This document shows, in pieces, positions 49,636-58,431 of a DNA stretch of 64,000 bases; position 1 is the first letter of the stretch, and each line of letters begins with the position of its first letter. The notes under the pieces were generated by a model. That model made no database searches. It saw only the letters and a program-made list of their open reading frames with translations, and was not told the origin of the DNA. The stretch is from positions 524,343 to 588,342 of the forward strand of contig NZ_JAENHL010000004.1 in the NCBI RefSeq assembly GCF_016595235.1, read 5' to 3'. The position numbers and the translations under genes were made by a program. The DNA comes from Taklimakanibacter albus (GTDB lineage Bacteria; Pseudomonadota; Alphaproteobacteria; Rhizobiales; Aestuariivirgaceae).

Positions 49636-51725
49636 CAGCGGCCTCCCTTCACTTTTTCGAGGACGATGTAGCCGAGGCTGTCGAGCTGCGCCTGGAAATG
49701 GGCACCGACGAGCGTCGAGGTCTCGTTCTCGGCGATGATCGCCGGGCCCTTGATGCGGGCGCCGGGTTTCATGTCGAAGCGCCAATAGACCGGCATCGAG
49801 ACGGTCTTGCCGAGCGCCTGGTCATAGACTTGGCGCTGCTTGCGTGGGCTAGGTGCCTTGGCGGCTTTGGGTTTACCGGCGCGCGCCACTTTCGGTGGCG
49901 TGGACGCGACCGTCACCGACCAGGTCACCGCCTCGATCTCCATATTGGGGATGATCAGGCCGTACAGCACCTTGTAGAGCTTTTCGAAAGCCTGGCGCAG
50001 CTTCGGCCCGTCGGAGGCTTTCAGCGCGCCATCGGGCAGCGTCACGCGGATCTCATGGCCCTGCCCGACATACCGGAAATCGGCGATGCGGATGACGCGC
50101 AGCTTTTCTTTTCCGATCGCAGGCGTGACGACGGCACGTGCATCACGCTCCATTGCCTTCAGCAGCGCATTGGCCTTGGCCGCATCGAACTTTTCGACAT
50201 TGAGCGCCGCGCTGCGGGTGATCTCATAAGCGATCGGCGCCTGCAGGAAGCCGATGGCCGACCCGACGCCGGCACCGCTCGGCACGATAATACGCGAGAC
50301 GCCGAGCTTCTCCGCCAGCGGACAGGCGTGCAAGGGCGCCGCCCCACCGAACGCGATCATCGTGCAGGCGCCGATATCCTTGCCGCGCTCGATGGCATGG
50401 ACGCGCGCCGCATTCGCCATGTTCTCTTCGACGATCTCGGTGACGCCCGCCGCCGGCCAGATGCCGTCGAGCTTGAGCGGATCGCCGATCGCCTTCTGCA
50501 AGGCGGCCTTGGCGCCCGCCTCGTCGAGCGCCATCTTGCCGCCGGCGAAATAAGCCGGATCGATCTTGCCCAGCGCCACATTGGCATCGGTCACCGCGGG
50601 CTCACTGCCGCCGCGGCCATAACAGACGGGGCCTGGCGTCGAACCGGCGCTGTCGGGGCCGACGGTGATGCGGCCGAGCTTGTCGACGCGCGCGATCGAG
50701 CCGCCGCCGGCGCCGATCTCCACCATCTCGATGACCGGAATACGCACCGGCCAGCCTGATCCCTTCATGTCGCGATAGGCGCGCGCGATCTCGAATTTGC
50801 GCGCCCGTTCCGGCTCGCCATCGGACAAGAGGCAGATCTTGGCGGTGGTGCCGCCCATATCGAAGGAGAGCACCTCATCGAGCGCCAGCTGCCGCGCGAT
50901 GGTGCTGGCGAGAATGGCGCCGCCCGCCGGTCCCGATTCGACGAGACGGATCGGGAAACGCGCCGCGGTTTCGAGCGTGGTGAGGCCGCCGCCCGACATC
51001 ATGAGGAAGAGCGGCGCCCTGAATCCACGCCGCGACAGCTCATCGCGCAGGCGCATCAGATAGCCCGCCATCAGCGGCCGCACATAGGCATTGGCGCAGG
51101 TCGTCGAGAAACGTTCATATTCGCGGATCTCGGGCGTCACCTCGCTCGACAGACAGATGGTGACGTCACCCAGATGCGGCTGCAGCAGATCGCGCACCCG
51201 CTTCTCATGCGCGTCATGCGCATAGGCATGCAGGAAGCCGATGGCGACAGCGCCGACCTGATCCGCCTTCAGCTGCTTCACCAAGGCCGGGATGGCGCTT
51301 TCATCGAGCGGCACCAGCACATCGCCATTGGCGGCCAGCCTCTCGCGCAGCATGTAGCGGCGCGTGCGCGGCACCAGAGGCGCCGGCTTGTCGATCATCA
51401 GATCGTAATGGTCGAAGCGCTTTTCATAACCGGTCTCCAGCACGTCGCGGAAACCTTCCGTGGTGATGAAGGCTGTCTTGGCGCCCTTGCGCTCGATCAG
51501 CGCATTGGTGGCGAGCGTCGTGCCATGGATGAAGACATCGACCGCCTTGGGCTCGAGCTTCGCGTCGGCGAGCACGATGCCGATGCCGTCCAGAACGCCG
51601 AGTTCCGGGCTGGCGGTCGTCGTCAGCACCTTGCAGCTGTAGCGGCGTCCCGGTGTTTCCAGGACGATGTCGGTGAACGTGCCCCCGATATCGGCGGCAA
51701 GTCGAATATCTTGTTTTGCGGCCAT
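49635..51725 (-). CDS. hydantoinase/oxoprolinase family protein, HyuA type
   Basis: The 696-residue protein has the HyuA-type ATPase fold: LAADIGGTFTDIVLETPG near 8, FIHGTTLATNALIERKG near 64, LSFDMGGTTAKICLLSDGEP near 287 and IAFGGAAPLHACPLAEKLG near 455. It is longer than the stand-alone HyuA at 38136-40136 and has the usual C-terminal extension of N-methylhydantoinase alpha subunits. It overlaps hyuB and is divergent from the kynureninase-like gene with an inverted repeat in between. Confidence 0.93.
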   Translation of the reverse strand: MAAKQDIRLAADIGGTFTDIVLETPGRRYSCKVLTTTASPELGVLDGIGIVLADAKLEPKAVDVFIHGTTLATNALIERKGAKTAFITTEGFRDVLETGYEKRFDHYDLMIDKPAPLVPRTRRYMLRERLAANGDVLVPLDESAIPALVKQLKADQVGAVAIGFLHAYAHDAHEKRVRDLLQPHLGDVTICLSSEVTPEIREYERFSTTCANAYVRPLMAGYLMRLRDELSRRGFRAPLFLMMSGGGLTTLETAARFPIRLVESGPAGGAILASTIARQLALDEVLSFDMGGTTAKICLLSDGEPERARKFEIARAYRDMKGSGWPVRIPVIEMVEIGAGGGSIARVDKLGRITVGPDSAGSTPGPVCYGRGGSEPAVTDANVALGKIDPAYFAGGKMALDEAGAKAALQKAIGDPLKLDGIWPAAGVTEIVEENMANAARVHAIERGKDIGACTMIAFGGAAPLHACPLAEKLGVSRIIVPSGAGVGSAIGFLQAPIAYEITRSAALNVEKFDAAKANALLKAMERDARAVVTPAIGKEKLRVIRIADFRYVGQGHEIRVTLPDGALKASDGPKLRQAFEKLYKVLYGLIIPNMEIEAVTWSVTVASTPPKVARAGKPKAAKAPSPRKQRQVYDQALGKTVSMPVYWRFDMKPGARIKGPAIIAENETSTLVGAHFQAQLDSLGYIVLEKVKGGR

Positions 51726-51781
51726 GAAGCTTCCCTAGCTCGGGCCTGAAGATTTCCGCAAGAGCAAATCCCCGTTGCCGC

Positions 51782-51803
51782 ATTATTTTAGATATGAAAT
51801 AAT
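51782..51803. promoter_or_regulatory. AT-rich inverted repeat between hyuA and the kynureninase-like gene
   Basis: ATTATTT (51782-51788) and AAATAAT (51797-51803) pair perfectly across an 8-base spacer. It lies six bases before the kynureninase-like ATG and 57 bases from the hyuA start. It is a candidate operator for an unlinked regulator of both divergent operons, as no regulator gene is adjacent. Confidence 0.45.
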
Positions 51804-51809
51804 CCTGCT

Positions 51810-53051
51810 ATGCTCGCCAAGCCGCTCACCGCGAAGGATGCCCAGGCCCTCGATGCCGCCGATCCTCTGGCCGGCATTGCCGGTCTGTTCGAGGCAAAAC
51901 CCGGCGTCATCTTCATGGACGCCAATTCGATCGGGCCGATGCCCAAGACGGTGCGCGCTTCAGCCGAAGGCCTGCTCGACGACTGGGTCAATTTGCGCCG
52001 GCGCGGCTGGAGCAGCCGCGACTGGCTCGACATGCCCTCGAAGCTCGGCGACGCTATCGCGCCCATGATCGGCGCCGATCCGGGCAGCGTGGTCGTGTGC
52101 GATTCGACCACCATCAACCAGTTCAAGGCGGTGAGCCACTGCTTAGGGATCAATGCCGCGCGGTCCGTCATTCTGAGCCAGAACGGCAATTTCCCGACCG
52201 ATGTGCATGTCATCCAGGCCTTGGTCGAAGCTTCCGCGGGCCGCCTCTCCTTGCGTTTCATCGACACCGAGGACGAAGCCGTCGCCGCCATGGGCGACAC
52301 GATCGCCGTCGCCGCCTTGAGCCATGTCGATTACCGTTCGGGTGAGCGCTGGGACATGAAGCGGGTCACCGGCGCCGCCCATGCCAAGGGCGTGCTGACG
52401 GTGTGGGACACGTCGCATTCCGCCGGCGCCGTGCCGGTCGATCTCAAAGGAAGTGGCACCGACATGGCGATCGGCTGCGGCTATAAATATCTCTGCACCG
52501 GACCCGGCGGCCCCGCTTATATTTACGCCCGCAACGAGATCGCCGATGCCGTGTGGCCGAGGCTCGCCGGCTGGATGGGCCATGCCGACGTCTTCGGCTT
52601 CACGCGCGATTACGTGCCGCATCCGGGCGTCAAGCGCTTCATCGCCGGCACGCCGGCGGTCGCCGCCAATGAGCTGGCCAAGCCGATCCTCGATATCTGG
52701 CCGAAGATCGATCCGCAGAAGCTCTGGGCCAGGCACCGCTCGCTGACCGATTTCCTCATTGCTCTCTTGGAGCAGGAATGCGGCCCCTTGGGCGTCGAGG
52801 TCACTTCGCCCCGTGATCATGGCCGGCGCGGCGGCAATGTCTCCTTCCGCTCGCCGGGCGCCGGCTCCGTCGTCGAGGCGCTGATTGATCTGGGCGTTGT
52901 CTCCTCTTTCCGCAAGCCCGACGCTATCCGCTTCGGGGTCAGCCCTCTTGTCATCTCGCATGCCGACATTCATGAAGCGGTCATGCGTTTGAAGCGCATT
53001 CTGAGCGAAAACATCTGGCTTCAGCCCAAATACAAGAAAGTTTCCGTGTGA
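51810..53051 (+). CDS. kynureninase-like PLP-dependent hydrolase
   Basis: The 413-residue protein fits kynureninase in length and motifs: VIFMDANSIGPMPKTV near 33, VVCDSTTINQFKAVSHCLG near 96, and the PLP lysine Lys226 in GCGYKYLCTGPGGPAYIYA. Kynureninase splits kynurenine to anthranilate and alanine. Other tryptophan-degradation genes are absent nearby, so the true substrate may be a related beta-keto amino acid. It is coupled by a GTGA overlap to the luciferase-like monooxygenase gene and is divergent from hyuA. Confidence 0.87.
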   Translation: MLAKPLTAKDAQALDAADPLAGIAGLFEAKPGVIFMDANSIGPMPKTVRASAEGLLDDWVNLRRRGWSSRDWLDMPSKLGDAIAPMIGADPGSVVVCDSTTINQFKAVSHCLGINAARSVILSQNGNFPTDVHVIQALVEASAGRLSLRFIDTEDEAVAAMGDTIAVAALSHVDYRSGERWDMKRVTGAAHAKGVLTVWDTSHSAGAVPVDLKGSGTDMAIGCGYKYLCTGPGGPAYIYARNEIADAVWPRLAGWMGHADVFGFTRDYVPHPGVKRFIAGTPAVAANELAKPILDIWPKIDPQKLWARHRSLTDFLIALLEQECGPLGVEVTSPRDHGRRGGNVSFRSPGAGSVVEALIDLGVVSSFRKPDAIRFGVSPLVISHADIHEAVMRLKRILSENIWLQPKYKKVSV

Positions 53052-54139
53052 GCCCACATCCGGTCTACGGACCCAATCCCTTCAAGCTCGGCATCTTCTC
53101 GGCCAATGCCGATGGCGGCCTGACGCTCACCACCGTTCCTGAGCGCTGGCAGGCGCGCTGGAGCGACATCACCAGGCTCTGCCGCATGGCGGATGATGCC
53201 GGCTTCGAATTCTTCCTGCCGATCGCGCGCTGGAAGGGTTTCGGCGGCACCACCAATTCGCGCGAGCATTCCTTCGAGACTTTCACTTTCGCCTCCGCCC
53301 TCGCCGCGATCACCACCAAGATCGGCATCTTCTCGACCGTTCACGTGCCGATGGTTCATCCTGTTTATGCCGCCAAGGCGCTCGCCACCGTCGATCATGT
53401 GAGCAACGGCCGCGCCGGCCTCAATATCGTCGCCGGCTGGAACCCCGACGAATTCGCCATGTTCGGCATCACCGCCGAGGCCGAGCGTTATGCCCAGGCG
53501 CTCGAATGGTATCAGATCATCAGCAAGATCTATCTCGAGGACAAACCCTTCGACTTCGCCGGCAAATATTATCAGCTGAAGAATGTCTCCGGGAAACCGA
53601 AGCCGGTGCAGGGCCCGCGCCCGGTGATGTTCAACGCCGCTTTCGGCCCGCCGGGCCGTGATTTCGCCGCCCAGGCGAGCGACTTCCTGCTCACCACCTT
53701 CTCCGACATCGATGCCGGCAAGAGCCACATCACCGACATCACGGCGCGCGCCGAAAAGCTCGGCCACAGCCTCGGCGTCTTCGCCACGGCCCATGTCGTG
53801 TGCCGCGCCAGCCAGGACGAGGCGGAAGCCTATTACGAGCGTTACGCGGTGACCGAAGCCGACAAGGGCGCCGTCGATTATCACATGACGCAGAAGCAGA
53901 AATTCGCGGGCTCCCATGACGAGGCGACCTTCCGCCTTCATGCCAAACGTTTCGCCGGCGGCGCCGGCACTTATCCGCTCATCGGCACGCCGCGCAAGAT
54001 CGTCGATGAAATGATCCGCATGCACGAAGCGGGCTTCGCCGGCACCACGGTGTCCTTCGTGAATTACATCGACGAGCTGCCCTTCTTCACCAAGGAAGTG
54101 CTGCCTCTGCTGCGCGAGGCGGGGCTCAGGGTGAAGTGA
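53048..54139 (+). CDS. luciferase-like (LLM) FMN-dependent monooxygenase, RutA-like group
   Basis: The GTG start overlaps the previous stop. The 363-residue protein is an LLM-class flavin monooxygenase barrel: LGIFSANADGGLTLTTVPER near 14, WQARWSDITRLCRMADDAGF near 34, FFLPIARWKGFGG near 56, GRAGLNIVAGWNPDEFAMFG near 121 and GTPRKIVDEMIRMHEAGFAG near 314. The group includes RutA, which opens uracil, and dimethyl-sulfone or nitrilotriacetate monooxygenases. It needs reduced FMN from a partner reductase not present here. In this locus it probably attacks a nitrogenous ring; the substrate is inferred only. Confidence 0.88.
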   Translation: MSPHPVYGPNPFKLGIFSANADGGLTLTTVPERWQARWSDITRLCRMADDAGFEFFLPIARWKGFGGTTNSREHSFETFTFASALAAITTKIGIFSTVHVPMVHPVYAAKALATVDHVSNGRAGLNIVAGWNPDEFAMFGITAEAERYAQALEWYQIISKIYLEDKPFDFAGKYYQLKNVSGKPKPVQGPRPVMFNAAFGPPGRDFAAQASDFLLTTFSDIDAGKSHITDITARAEKLGHSLGVFATAHVVCRASQDEAEAYYERYAVTEADKGAVDYHMTQKQKFAGSHDEATFRLHAKRFAGGAGTYPLIGTPRKIVDEMIRMHEAGFAGTTVSFVNYIDELPFFTKEVLPLLREAGLRVK

Positions 54140-54158
54140 TGCGAACACGGGCTGATAT

Positions 54159-54299
54159 CCCCTCTCCCCCTGCGGAGGAGAGGGTTAGGGTGAGGGGGAA
54201 CCGGCAGGACAGACATGTCGCTTCTAACGCCCGTTCCCCCTCACCTTCCCATTGCTGCGCAATGGGTCCCTCCCTCTCCCCCGTTGGGGGCGAGGGGAT
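54159..54299. repeat. inverted REP-like pair
   Basis: A CCCCTCTCC...GGTTAGGGTGAGGGGGAACGG-type unit at about 54159-54205 is followed by its near-inverted copy at about 54233-54299. This is a common alphaproteobacterial intergenic repeat. A false N-terminal extension of the downstream aminotransferase can be read through it. Confidence 0.8.
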
Positions 54300-54311
54300 G
54301 AGAGCAGCGGC

Positions 54312-55397
54312 ATGACCCTCCCCCACGCTTATTTCAACCCGCCGCGCCGGTTGCCCTTCGTGCTGCCGACACCGCCCGCGGGCAAGAAGCTCATTTCGCT
54401 CGCCATCAATGAGAGCCCCTATGGCTGCTCGCGCAAGGCCTGGGCCGCGGCCGAAGCGCGGTTTGGCGATCCCAACCGGTATCCCGATCCCTCGAGCGCC
54501 GATCTGCGCCGCGCCATCGGCGAGCAATTCGATCTCGACCCCGAACATCTCGTCTGCGGCAATGGCTCGGAAGAGCTTCTCGATGTCGTGGGCCGCATGT
54601 TCGTGCGCCAGGGCGATGAGATCATCATGTCGCAATCGGGCTTCTTCCAGTTCGCCGTGGTGGCGGCCCGCCTCGGCGCCGACTTGCGGCGCGCGCCCGA
54701 ACGCGATTACGTCACCGATGTCGACGCGCTTCTGGCGCTGGTGAGCGAGAAGACCAAGCTCATCTTCCTCGCGGTGCCCAACAACCCGACCGGCGTGCTC
54801 CTGCCCGTCGACGAGGTCGTGCGCCTGCACCAGAAACTGCCGCCGACCGTCGTCCTCCTTCTCGATCTGGCCTATGGCGAATATCTCGACAAGGCCGATC
54901 TTACCCGCCTGATGCGCTATGGCGCAGAGCACGCCAATATCGTCGTCACCCGCACCTTCTCGAAGGCCTATGGGCTGGCGGCTCTCCGGGTCGGCTGGGC
55001 GCTGGCGCCCGACTGGATGACGCCCGGCCTCAACCTCATCCGCGGGGTGGGCAATATCAACGCCATCGCCCAGGCGGCGGCCGCCGCCGCCGTCACCGAC
55101 CAGGTCTTCGTCGACCGGGTGGTCGCCGAGACCACGGCGGAGCGGGCTTTCATGGCCAGGCACTACACCCGCCTGGGCCTCCATTTCGTGCCCGGTTTCG
55201 GCAATTTCCTGTTGACCCGCTTTCCCGACGAAGAAAGCCGGTCAGCCGCCAAATTCATTGACTTCGTCATGCGGGAGGCCGGCATATGGCTGCGTCCGGT
55301 GGGTGAGCCGGGTTTTCCCAATTGGAGCCGTATAGGCCTCGGCAACCGGGTCGAAAACGAGCTTCTGATCGGGCTCTTCGAGAGGTTCCTGAAATGA
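54312..55397 (+). CDS. class I/II aminotransferase, HisC-like
   Basis: I use the ATG at 54312, since residues encoded before it come from a repeat. The 361-residue protein is a fold-type I PLP enzyme: SLAINESPYGCSRKAW near 32, DPSSADLRRAIGEQFDL near 60, VCGNGSEELLDVVGRMF near 81, FLAVPNNPTGVLLPVDE near 152 and the PLP lysine Lys218 in RTFSKAYGLAALRVGW. It is most like histidinol-phosphate aminotransferase and related enzymes. Within this locus it could transaminate a product of the kynureninase-like and monooxygenase steps, but a biosynthetic role cannot be excluded. Confidence 0.88.
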   Translation: MTLPHAYFNPPRRLPFVLPTPPAGKKLISLAINESPYGCSRKAWAAAEARFGDPNRYPDPSSADLRRAIGEQFDLDPEHLVCGNGSEELLDVVGRMFVRQGDEIIMSQSGFFQFAVVAARLGADLRRAPERDYVTDVDALLALVSEKTKLIFLAVPNNPTGVLLPVDEVVRLHQKLPPTVVLLLDLAYGEYLDKADLTRLMRYGAEHANIVVTRTFSKAYGLAALRVGWALAPDWMTPGLNLIRGVGNINAIAQAAAAAAVTDQVFVDRVVAETTAERAFMARHYTRLGLHFVPGFGNFLLTRFPDEESRSAAKFIDFVMREAGIWLRPVGEPGFPNWSRIGLGNRVENELLIGLFERFLK

Positions 55398-55455
55398 GCT
55401 AGCAGGCTCATCGGGGCCAAAGTAATATGGGCAACTTAAAACCAGGGAGGAAATA

Positions 55456-56658
55456 ATGAAGAAATCTATCGTAATGGCGGCTGTGGCGGGTTTGCTCGCC
55501 TCGACCGCCATGGCGCAGGCGGAGGACGTCAAGGTCGGCGCGCTCATGGACGTGACCGGCCCCTTGGCGAGCTTCATCCCGCCATTGATGAATGCCGCCA
55601 ATTTCGCCATCAAACATGTGAATGATGGCGGCGGCCTGCTCACCGGCAAGGCCGTGCTCGTCGTCGGCGACAGCCAGGCCGCCTCGCAGCCGGCGGTCGA
55701 CGCCGCCAACAAGCTGGTCAATGTGGAGAACGTGCCGATCATCATGGGCGCGCTCGCTTCCGGTTCGACCATCGCCGCCGCCACCGCGGTGACGATCCCG
55801 GCCGGCGTCGTGCAGATTTCGCCGACCGCCACGTCCCCTTCCATGACCGACATGAAGGACGGTGATCATCTCTTCCGTCTCGTGCCGAGCGACAACTACC
55901 AGGGCGAAGTCCTGACCAAGATCGTGCTCGCCGAAGGCATCAAGAAGGTCGCCATCACCTATGTGAACAACGACTATGGCGTCGGCATCGCCACCACTTT
56001 CAACGAAGCCTTCAAGAAGGCGGGCGGTGAGGTGACAGCCTTCGAGAAGCATGAGGACAAGAAGAACTCTTACCGCTCCGAGATCGCCACCCTCTCCAAG
56101 GGCAAGCCGGAAGCGCTCGTCGTCATCGCCTATGCCTCTGGCTCGGGTTCGAAAATCGTCAAGCAGGCGATCGAAGGCGGCTTCTTCTCGCGCTTCATCG
56201 GCACCGACGGCCTGCGCGACGACCAGCTCATCAAGGAAGTGGGCGCCGACGCGCTGAAGGATTCCTTCTTCTCGGCGCCGACCTCGCCCGACAAGAACGA
56301 CGCCTCGGCGAAGCTGCATGAGATGTTCAACGCCGAATACAAGGAAGGCGCCGACAAGCCTTTCGTCGATCAGACCTATGACGCGACCTTCCTGGCAGCG
56401 CTCGCCGTCGAAAAGGCGGGCTCGACCGACCGCACCAAGATGAGCCAGGCTCTGCGCGATGTCGCCTCGGCCCCCGGCGAGGTCATCGGCCCCGGCGAAT
56501 GGGCCAAGGCCAAGGAGCTGATCAAGGCCGGCAAGGATATCAACTATGAAGGTGCCGGCGGCTCTTACGAGTTCGACGCCAATGGCGACGTGACCGGCTA
56601 TATCGGCAAGTTCGTCGTCGATGGCGAGACCTATAAGCAGATCGCCATTTTCCAGTAA
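55456..56658 (+). CDS. periplasmic substrate-binding protein of a branched-chain-amino-acid-type ABC transporter
   Basis: A strong site (GGGAGGAAATA) precedes the ATG. The 400-residue protein has a signal peptide (MKKSIVMAAVAGLLASTAMA, then QAED) and the LivJ/type I periplasmic fold: VGALMDVTGPLASFIPPLMN, GALASGSTIAAATAVTIPAG, ISPTATSPSM and YVNNDYGVGIATTFNEAF. LivJ-type proteins of this group bind amino acids, amides or aromatic compounds. It is first in the transporter operon and is followed by a hairpin that may keep its expression higher than that of the membrane genes. Confidence 0.93.
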   Translation: MKKSIVMAAVAGLLASTAMAQAEDVKVGALMDVTGPLASFIPPLMNAANFAIKHVNDGGGLLTGKAVLVVGDSQAASQPAVDAANKLVNVENVPIIMGALASGSTIAAATAVTIPAGVVQISPTATSPSMTDMKDGDHLFRLVPSDNYQGEVLTKIVLAEGIKKVAITYVNNDYGVGIATTFNEAFKKAGGEVTAFEKHEDKKNSYRSEIATLSKGKPEALVVIAYASGSGSKIVKQAIEGGFFSRFIGTDGLRDDQLIKEVGADALKDSFFSAPTSPDKNDASAKLHEMFNAEYKEGADKPFVDQTYDATFLAALAVEKAGSTDRTKMSQALRDVASAPGEVIGPGEWAKAKELIKAGKDINYEGAGGSYEFDANGDVTGYIGKFVVDGETYKQIAIFQ

Positions 56659-56673
56659 TTGCACATCAGCGCC

Positions 56674-56701
56674 GAAGGGCTCCGCCAAAGCGGGGCCCTT
56701 C
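56674..56701 (+). terminator. partial terminator between the binding-protein and ATPase genes
   Basis: GAAGGGCTCCGC (56674-56685), loop CAAA and GCGGGGCCCTTC (56690-56701) form a 12-bp stem with one G-U pair. Only CCTTTCT follows, so it should be leaky. Such hairpins often follow periplasmic binding-protein genes and lower downstream expression. Confidence 0.65.
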
Positions 56702-56724
56702 GCCTTTCTGTAGACAGACGGCTT

Positions 56725-57498
56725 GTGATCACGCTCGAAAACATCGTCATGCGCTTCGGCGGCCTCGCGGCCGTCGATGATGTCAGCTTTGCCATCGGCA
56801 AGGGCATCATCACCGGGCTCATCGGCCCCAATGGCGCCGGCAAGACGACGCTGTTCAACATCATCGCCGGCAGGCTCTTCCCGACATCCGGCCGCGTGCT
56901 GCTCGAAGGTGATGACATCACCCGGCTGCCTCCGCATGAGCGCAGCCACAAGGGCCTCGCCCGCACCTTCCAGATCCCGCATGAATTCGGCGCCTTGACC
57001 GTGCTCGAAAATCTGATGGTCGCCGGCGATACATCGCGCGGCGAGAACGCCTTCAACGCCGTGCTGCGCCGGGGCCTGTTCCTGCGCGAGGAGCGCGCCG
57101 TTTATGAGCGCGCCCGCGACACGCTCGACTTCCTCGAGCTTTCCCATGTGAAGAGCGAAAAGGCCGGCAATCTCTCGGGCGGCCAGAAGAAGCTGCTCGA
57201 GCTCGGCCGCAGCCTGATGCGCGAGCCGCGCCTCATTCTGCTCGACGAGATCGGCGCCGGCATCAACCGCACGCTCCTCGGCAAGATCGCCGAGAAGATC
57301 AAGCGCCTCAATGAAGAGCGCGGCTTCACCTTCTGTCTCATCGAGCACGATCTCGATTACGTCTCTAAGCTCTGCTCGGATGTCATCGTGATGGCGCAGG
57401 GCAAGGTCCTCACCCGCGGCACCATTGACGAGGTGCGCCACGACGAGCGGGTCATCGAGGCTTATTTCGGCGGCGGCAAATATGAGGTCGGCACATGA
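56725..57498 (+). CDS. branched-chain-type ABC transporter ATP-binding protein (LivG-like)
   Basis: I use GTG 56725; the frame is open upstream, but that part runs through the hairpin. The 257-residue protein is an ABC ATPase with Walker [10 protein letters not shown] near 36, LSGGQKKLLELGRSLM and Walker B LILLDEIGAGIN (the usual DEP is DEI here). Its longer C-terminal part is typical of LivG rather than LivF. It overlaps the LivF-like gene by four bases. It energises uptake of the ligand bound by the preceding protein. Confidence 0.93.
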   Translation: MITLENIVMRFGGLAAVDDVSFAIGKGIITGLIGPNGAGKTTLFNIIAGRLFPTSGRVLLEGDDITRLPPHERSHKGLARTFQIPHEFGALTVLENLMVAGDTSRGENAFNAVLRRGLFLREERAVYERARDTLDFLELSHVKSEKAGNLSGGQKKLLELGRSLMREPRLILLDEIGAGINRTLLGKIAEKIKRLNEERGFTFCLIEHDLDYVSKLCSDVIVMAQGKVLTRGTIDEVRHDERVIEAYFGGGKYEVGT

Positions 57499-58217
57499 GC
57501 CCCCTCCTCGCCATCGACGGTCTCACCGCCGGCTATGGCGGCCTGCCGATCATCGACAACATCAATCTCCTGGTGGCGCAGAAGGAGATCATCGTCGTCA
57601 TCGGCCCGAATGGCGCCGGCAAATCGACGGTGCTCAAATCGGTCTTCGCCCTCACCAGCATCCTTTCAGGCTCGATCCGTTTTGCCGATCAGGAGATTGC
57701 GGGCATCGCCACCCAGAAGCTGGTGCCGATGGGTATCTGCGCCGTGCCGCAGACGCGCAATATCTTTCCCTCGCTAACCGTCAGGGAGAATCTCGATATC
57801 GGCACCTACGCCGCTCCGCCGCGCAACCGGGCCCAGGTCGAGGAAGGCGTGCTCACCCTTTTCCCCGACCTGAAGCAGAAGCTCGACCAGCCCGCCGGTG
57901 AACTATCGGGCGGCCAGCGCCAGATGGTGACCTTGGGCCGCGCCCTCATGAGCGAGCCCAAATTGCTGCTGCTCGATGAGCCGACCGCTGGCCTCTCACC
58001 CGCTTATCTCGAGCGCATCTTCGATCTGATCCTCGCCATCCGCCAGACCGGCATCACCATTTTGATGGTCGAGCAGAATGCCAGGCAGGCGCTCAGCATC
58101 GCCGACCGCGCTTATGTGCTGGTCAATGGCCGCAACTTCGCCTCCGACACCGGCGCCAACCTCCTCGCCAATGACGAGATCCGCCGCTCTTTCCTGGGAG
58201 GCAGCCGCCCGTCATGA
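57495..58217 (+). CDS. branched-chain-type ABC transporter ATP-binding protein (LivF-like)
   Basis: The 240-residue ABC ATPase starts with ATG 57495 in an ATGA overlap with the LivG-like gene. Motifs are GPNGAGKST near 38, the Q-loop region AVPQTRNIFPSLTVREN, LSGGQRQMVTLGRALM and [13 protein letters not shown]. Length and sequence are typical LivF. It forms the ATPase pair with the LivG-like protein on the inner side of the membrane. A repeat block of about 165 bases separates it from the permease genes. Confidence 0.95.
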   Translation: MSPLLAIDGLTAGYGGLPIIDNINLLVAQKEIIVVIGPNGAGKSTVLKSVFALTSILSGSIRFADQEIAGIATQKLVPMGICAVPQTRNIFPSLTVRENLDIGTYAAPPRNRAQVEEGVLTLFPDLKQKLDQPAGELSGGQRQMVTLGRALMSEPKLLLLDEPTAGLSPAYLERIFDLILAIRQTGITILMVEQNARQALSIADRAYVLVNGRNFASDTGANLLANDEIRRSFLGGSRPS

Positions 58218-58246
58218 TGAAGGACTTCGCGAAGCTCACACAGAAT

Positions 58247-58411
58247 TTCCCGTTCTCCCGTCCGAAGGATGGGAGAAGGTGGCCGACAGGCCGGATGAGG
58301 GCTCTTTCGCGTCATCAAACTAATCTCAAAGAGTATGTCTTGCAAAACCAAAGAGCCCTCACCCGCCCTTCGGGCACCCTCTCCCATTGCTTCGCAACGG
58401 GAGAAGGGGAA
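58247..58411. repeat. inverted REP-like pair inside the transporter operon
   Basis: A unit at about 58247-58306 (starting TTCCCGTTCTCCCG, ending GATGAGGGCTCTT) is followed by its near-inverted copy at about 58351-58411 (AAGAGCCCTCACCC to GGAGAAGGGGAA). The pair lies between the LivF-like and LivH-like genes and could act on mRNA stability or partially end transcription. Confidence 0.82.
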
Positions 58412-58431
58412 AAACGGGGATCGCTCCCATT

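Noticed and set aside
47965-49785. Longer HyuB with a start at 49785.
   Set aside because: The extra 50 residues overlap the end of hyuA and have no similarity, while ATG 49635 has AAGGGAGG upstream and a TGATG overlap.
55408-57441. 677-codon open frame on the minus strand opposite the binding-protein and LivG-like genes.
   Set aside because: It is the mirror of strongly conserved + strand genes, has a low-complexity, charge-rich translation and no family motif. GC-rich third positions create such frames.
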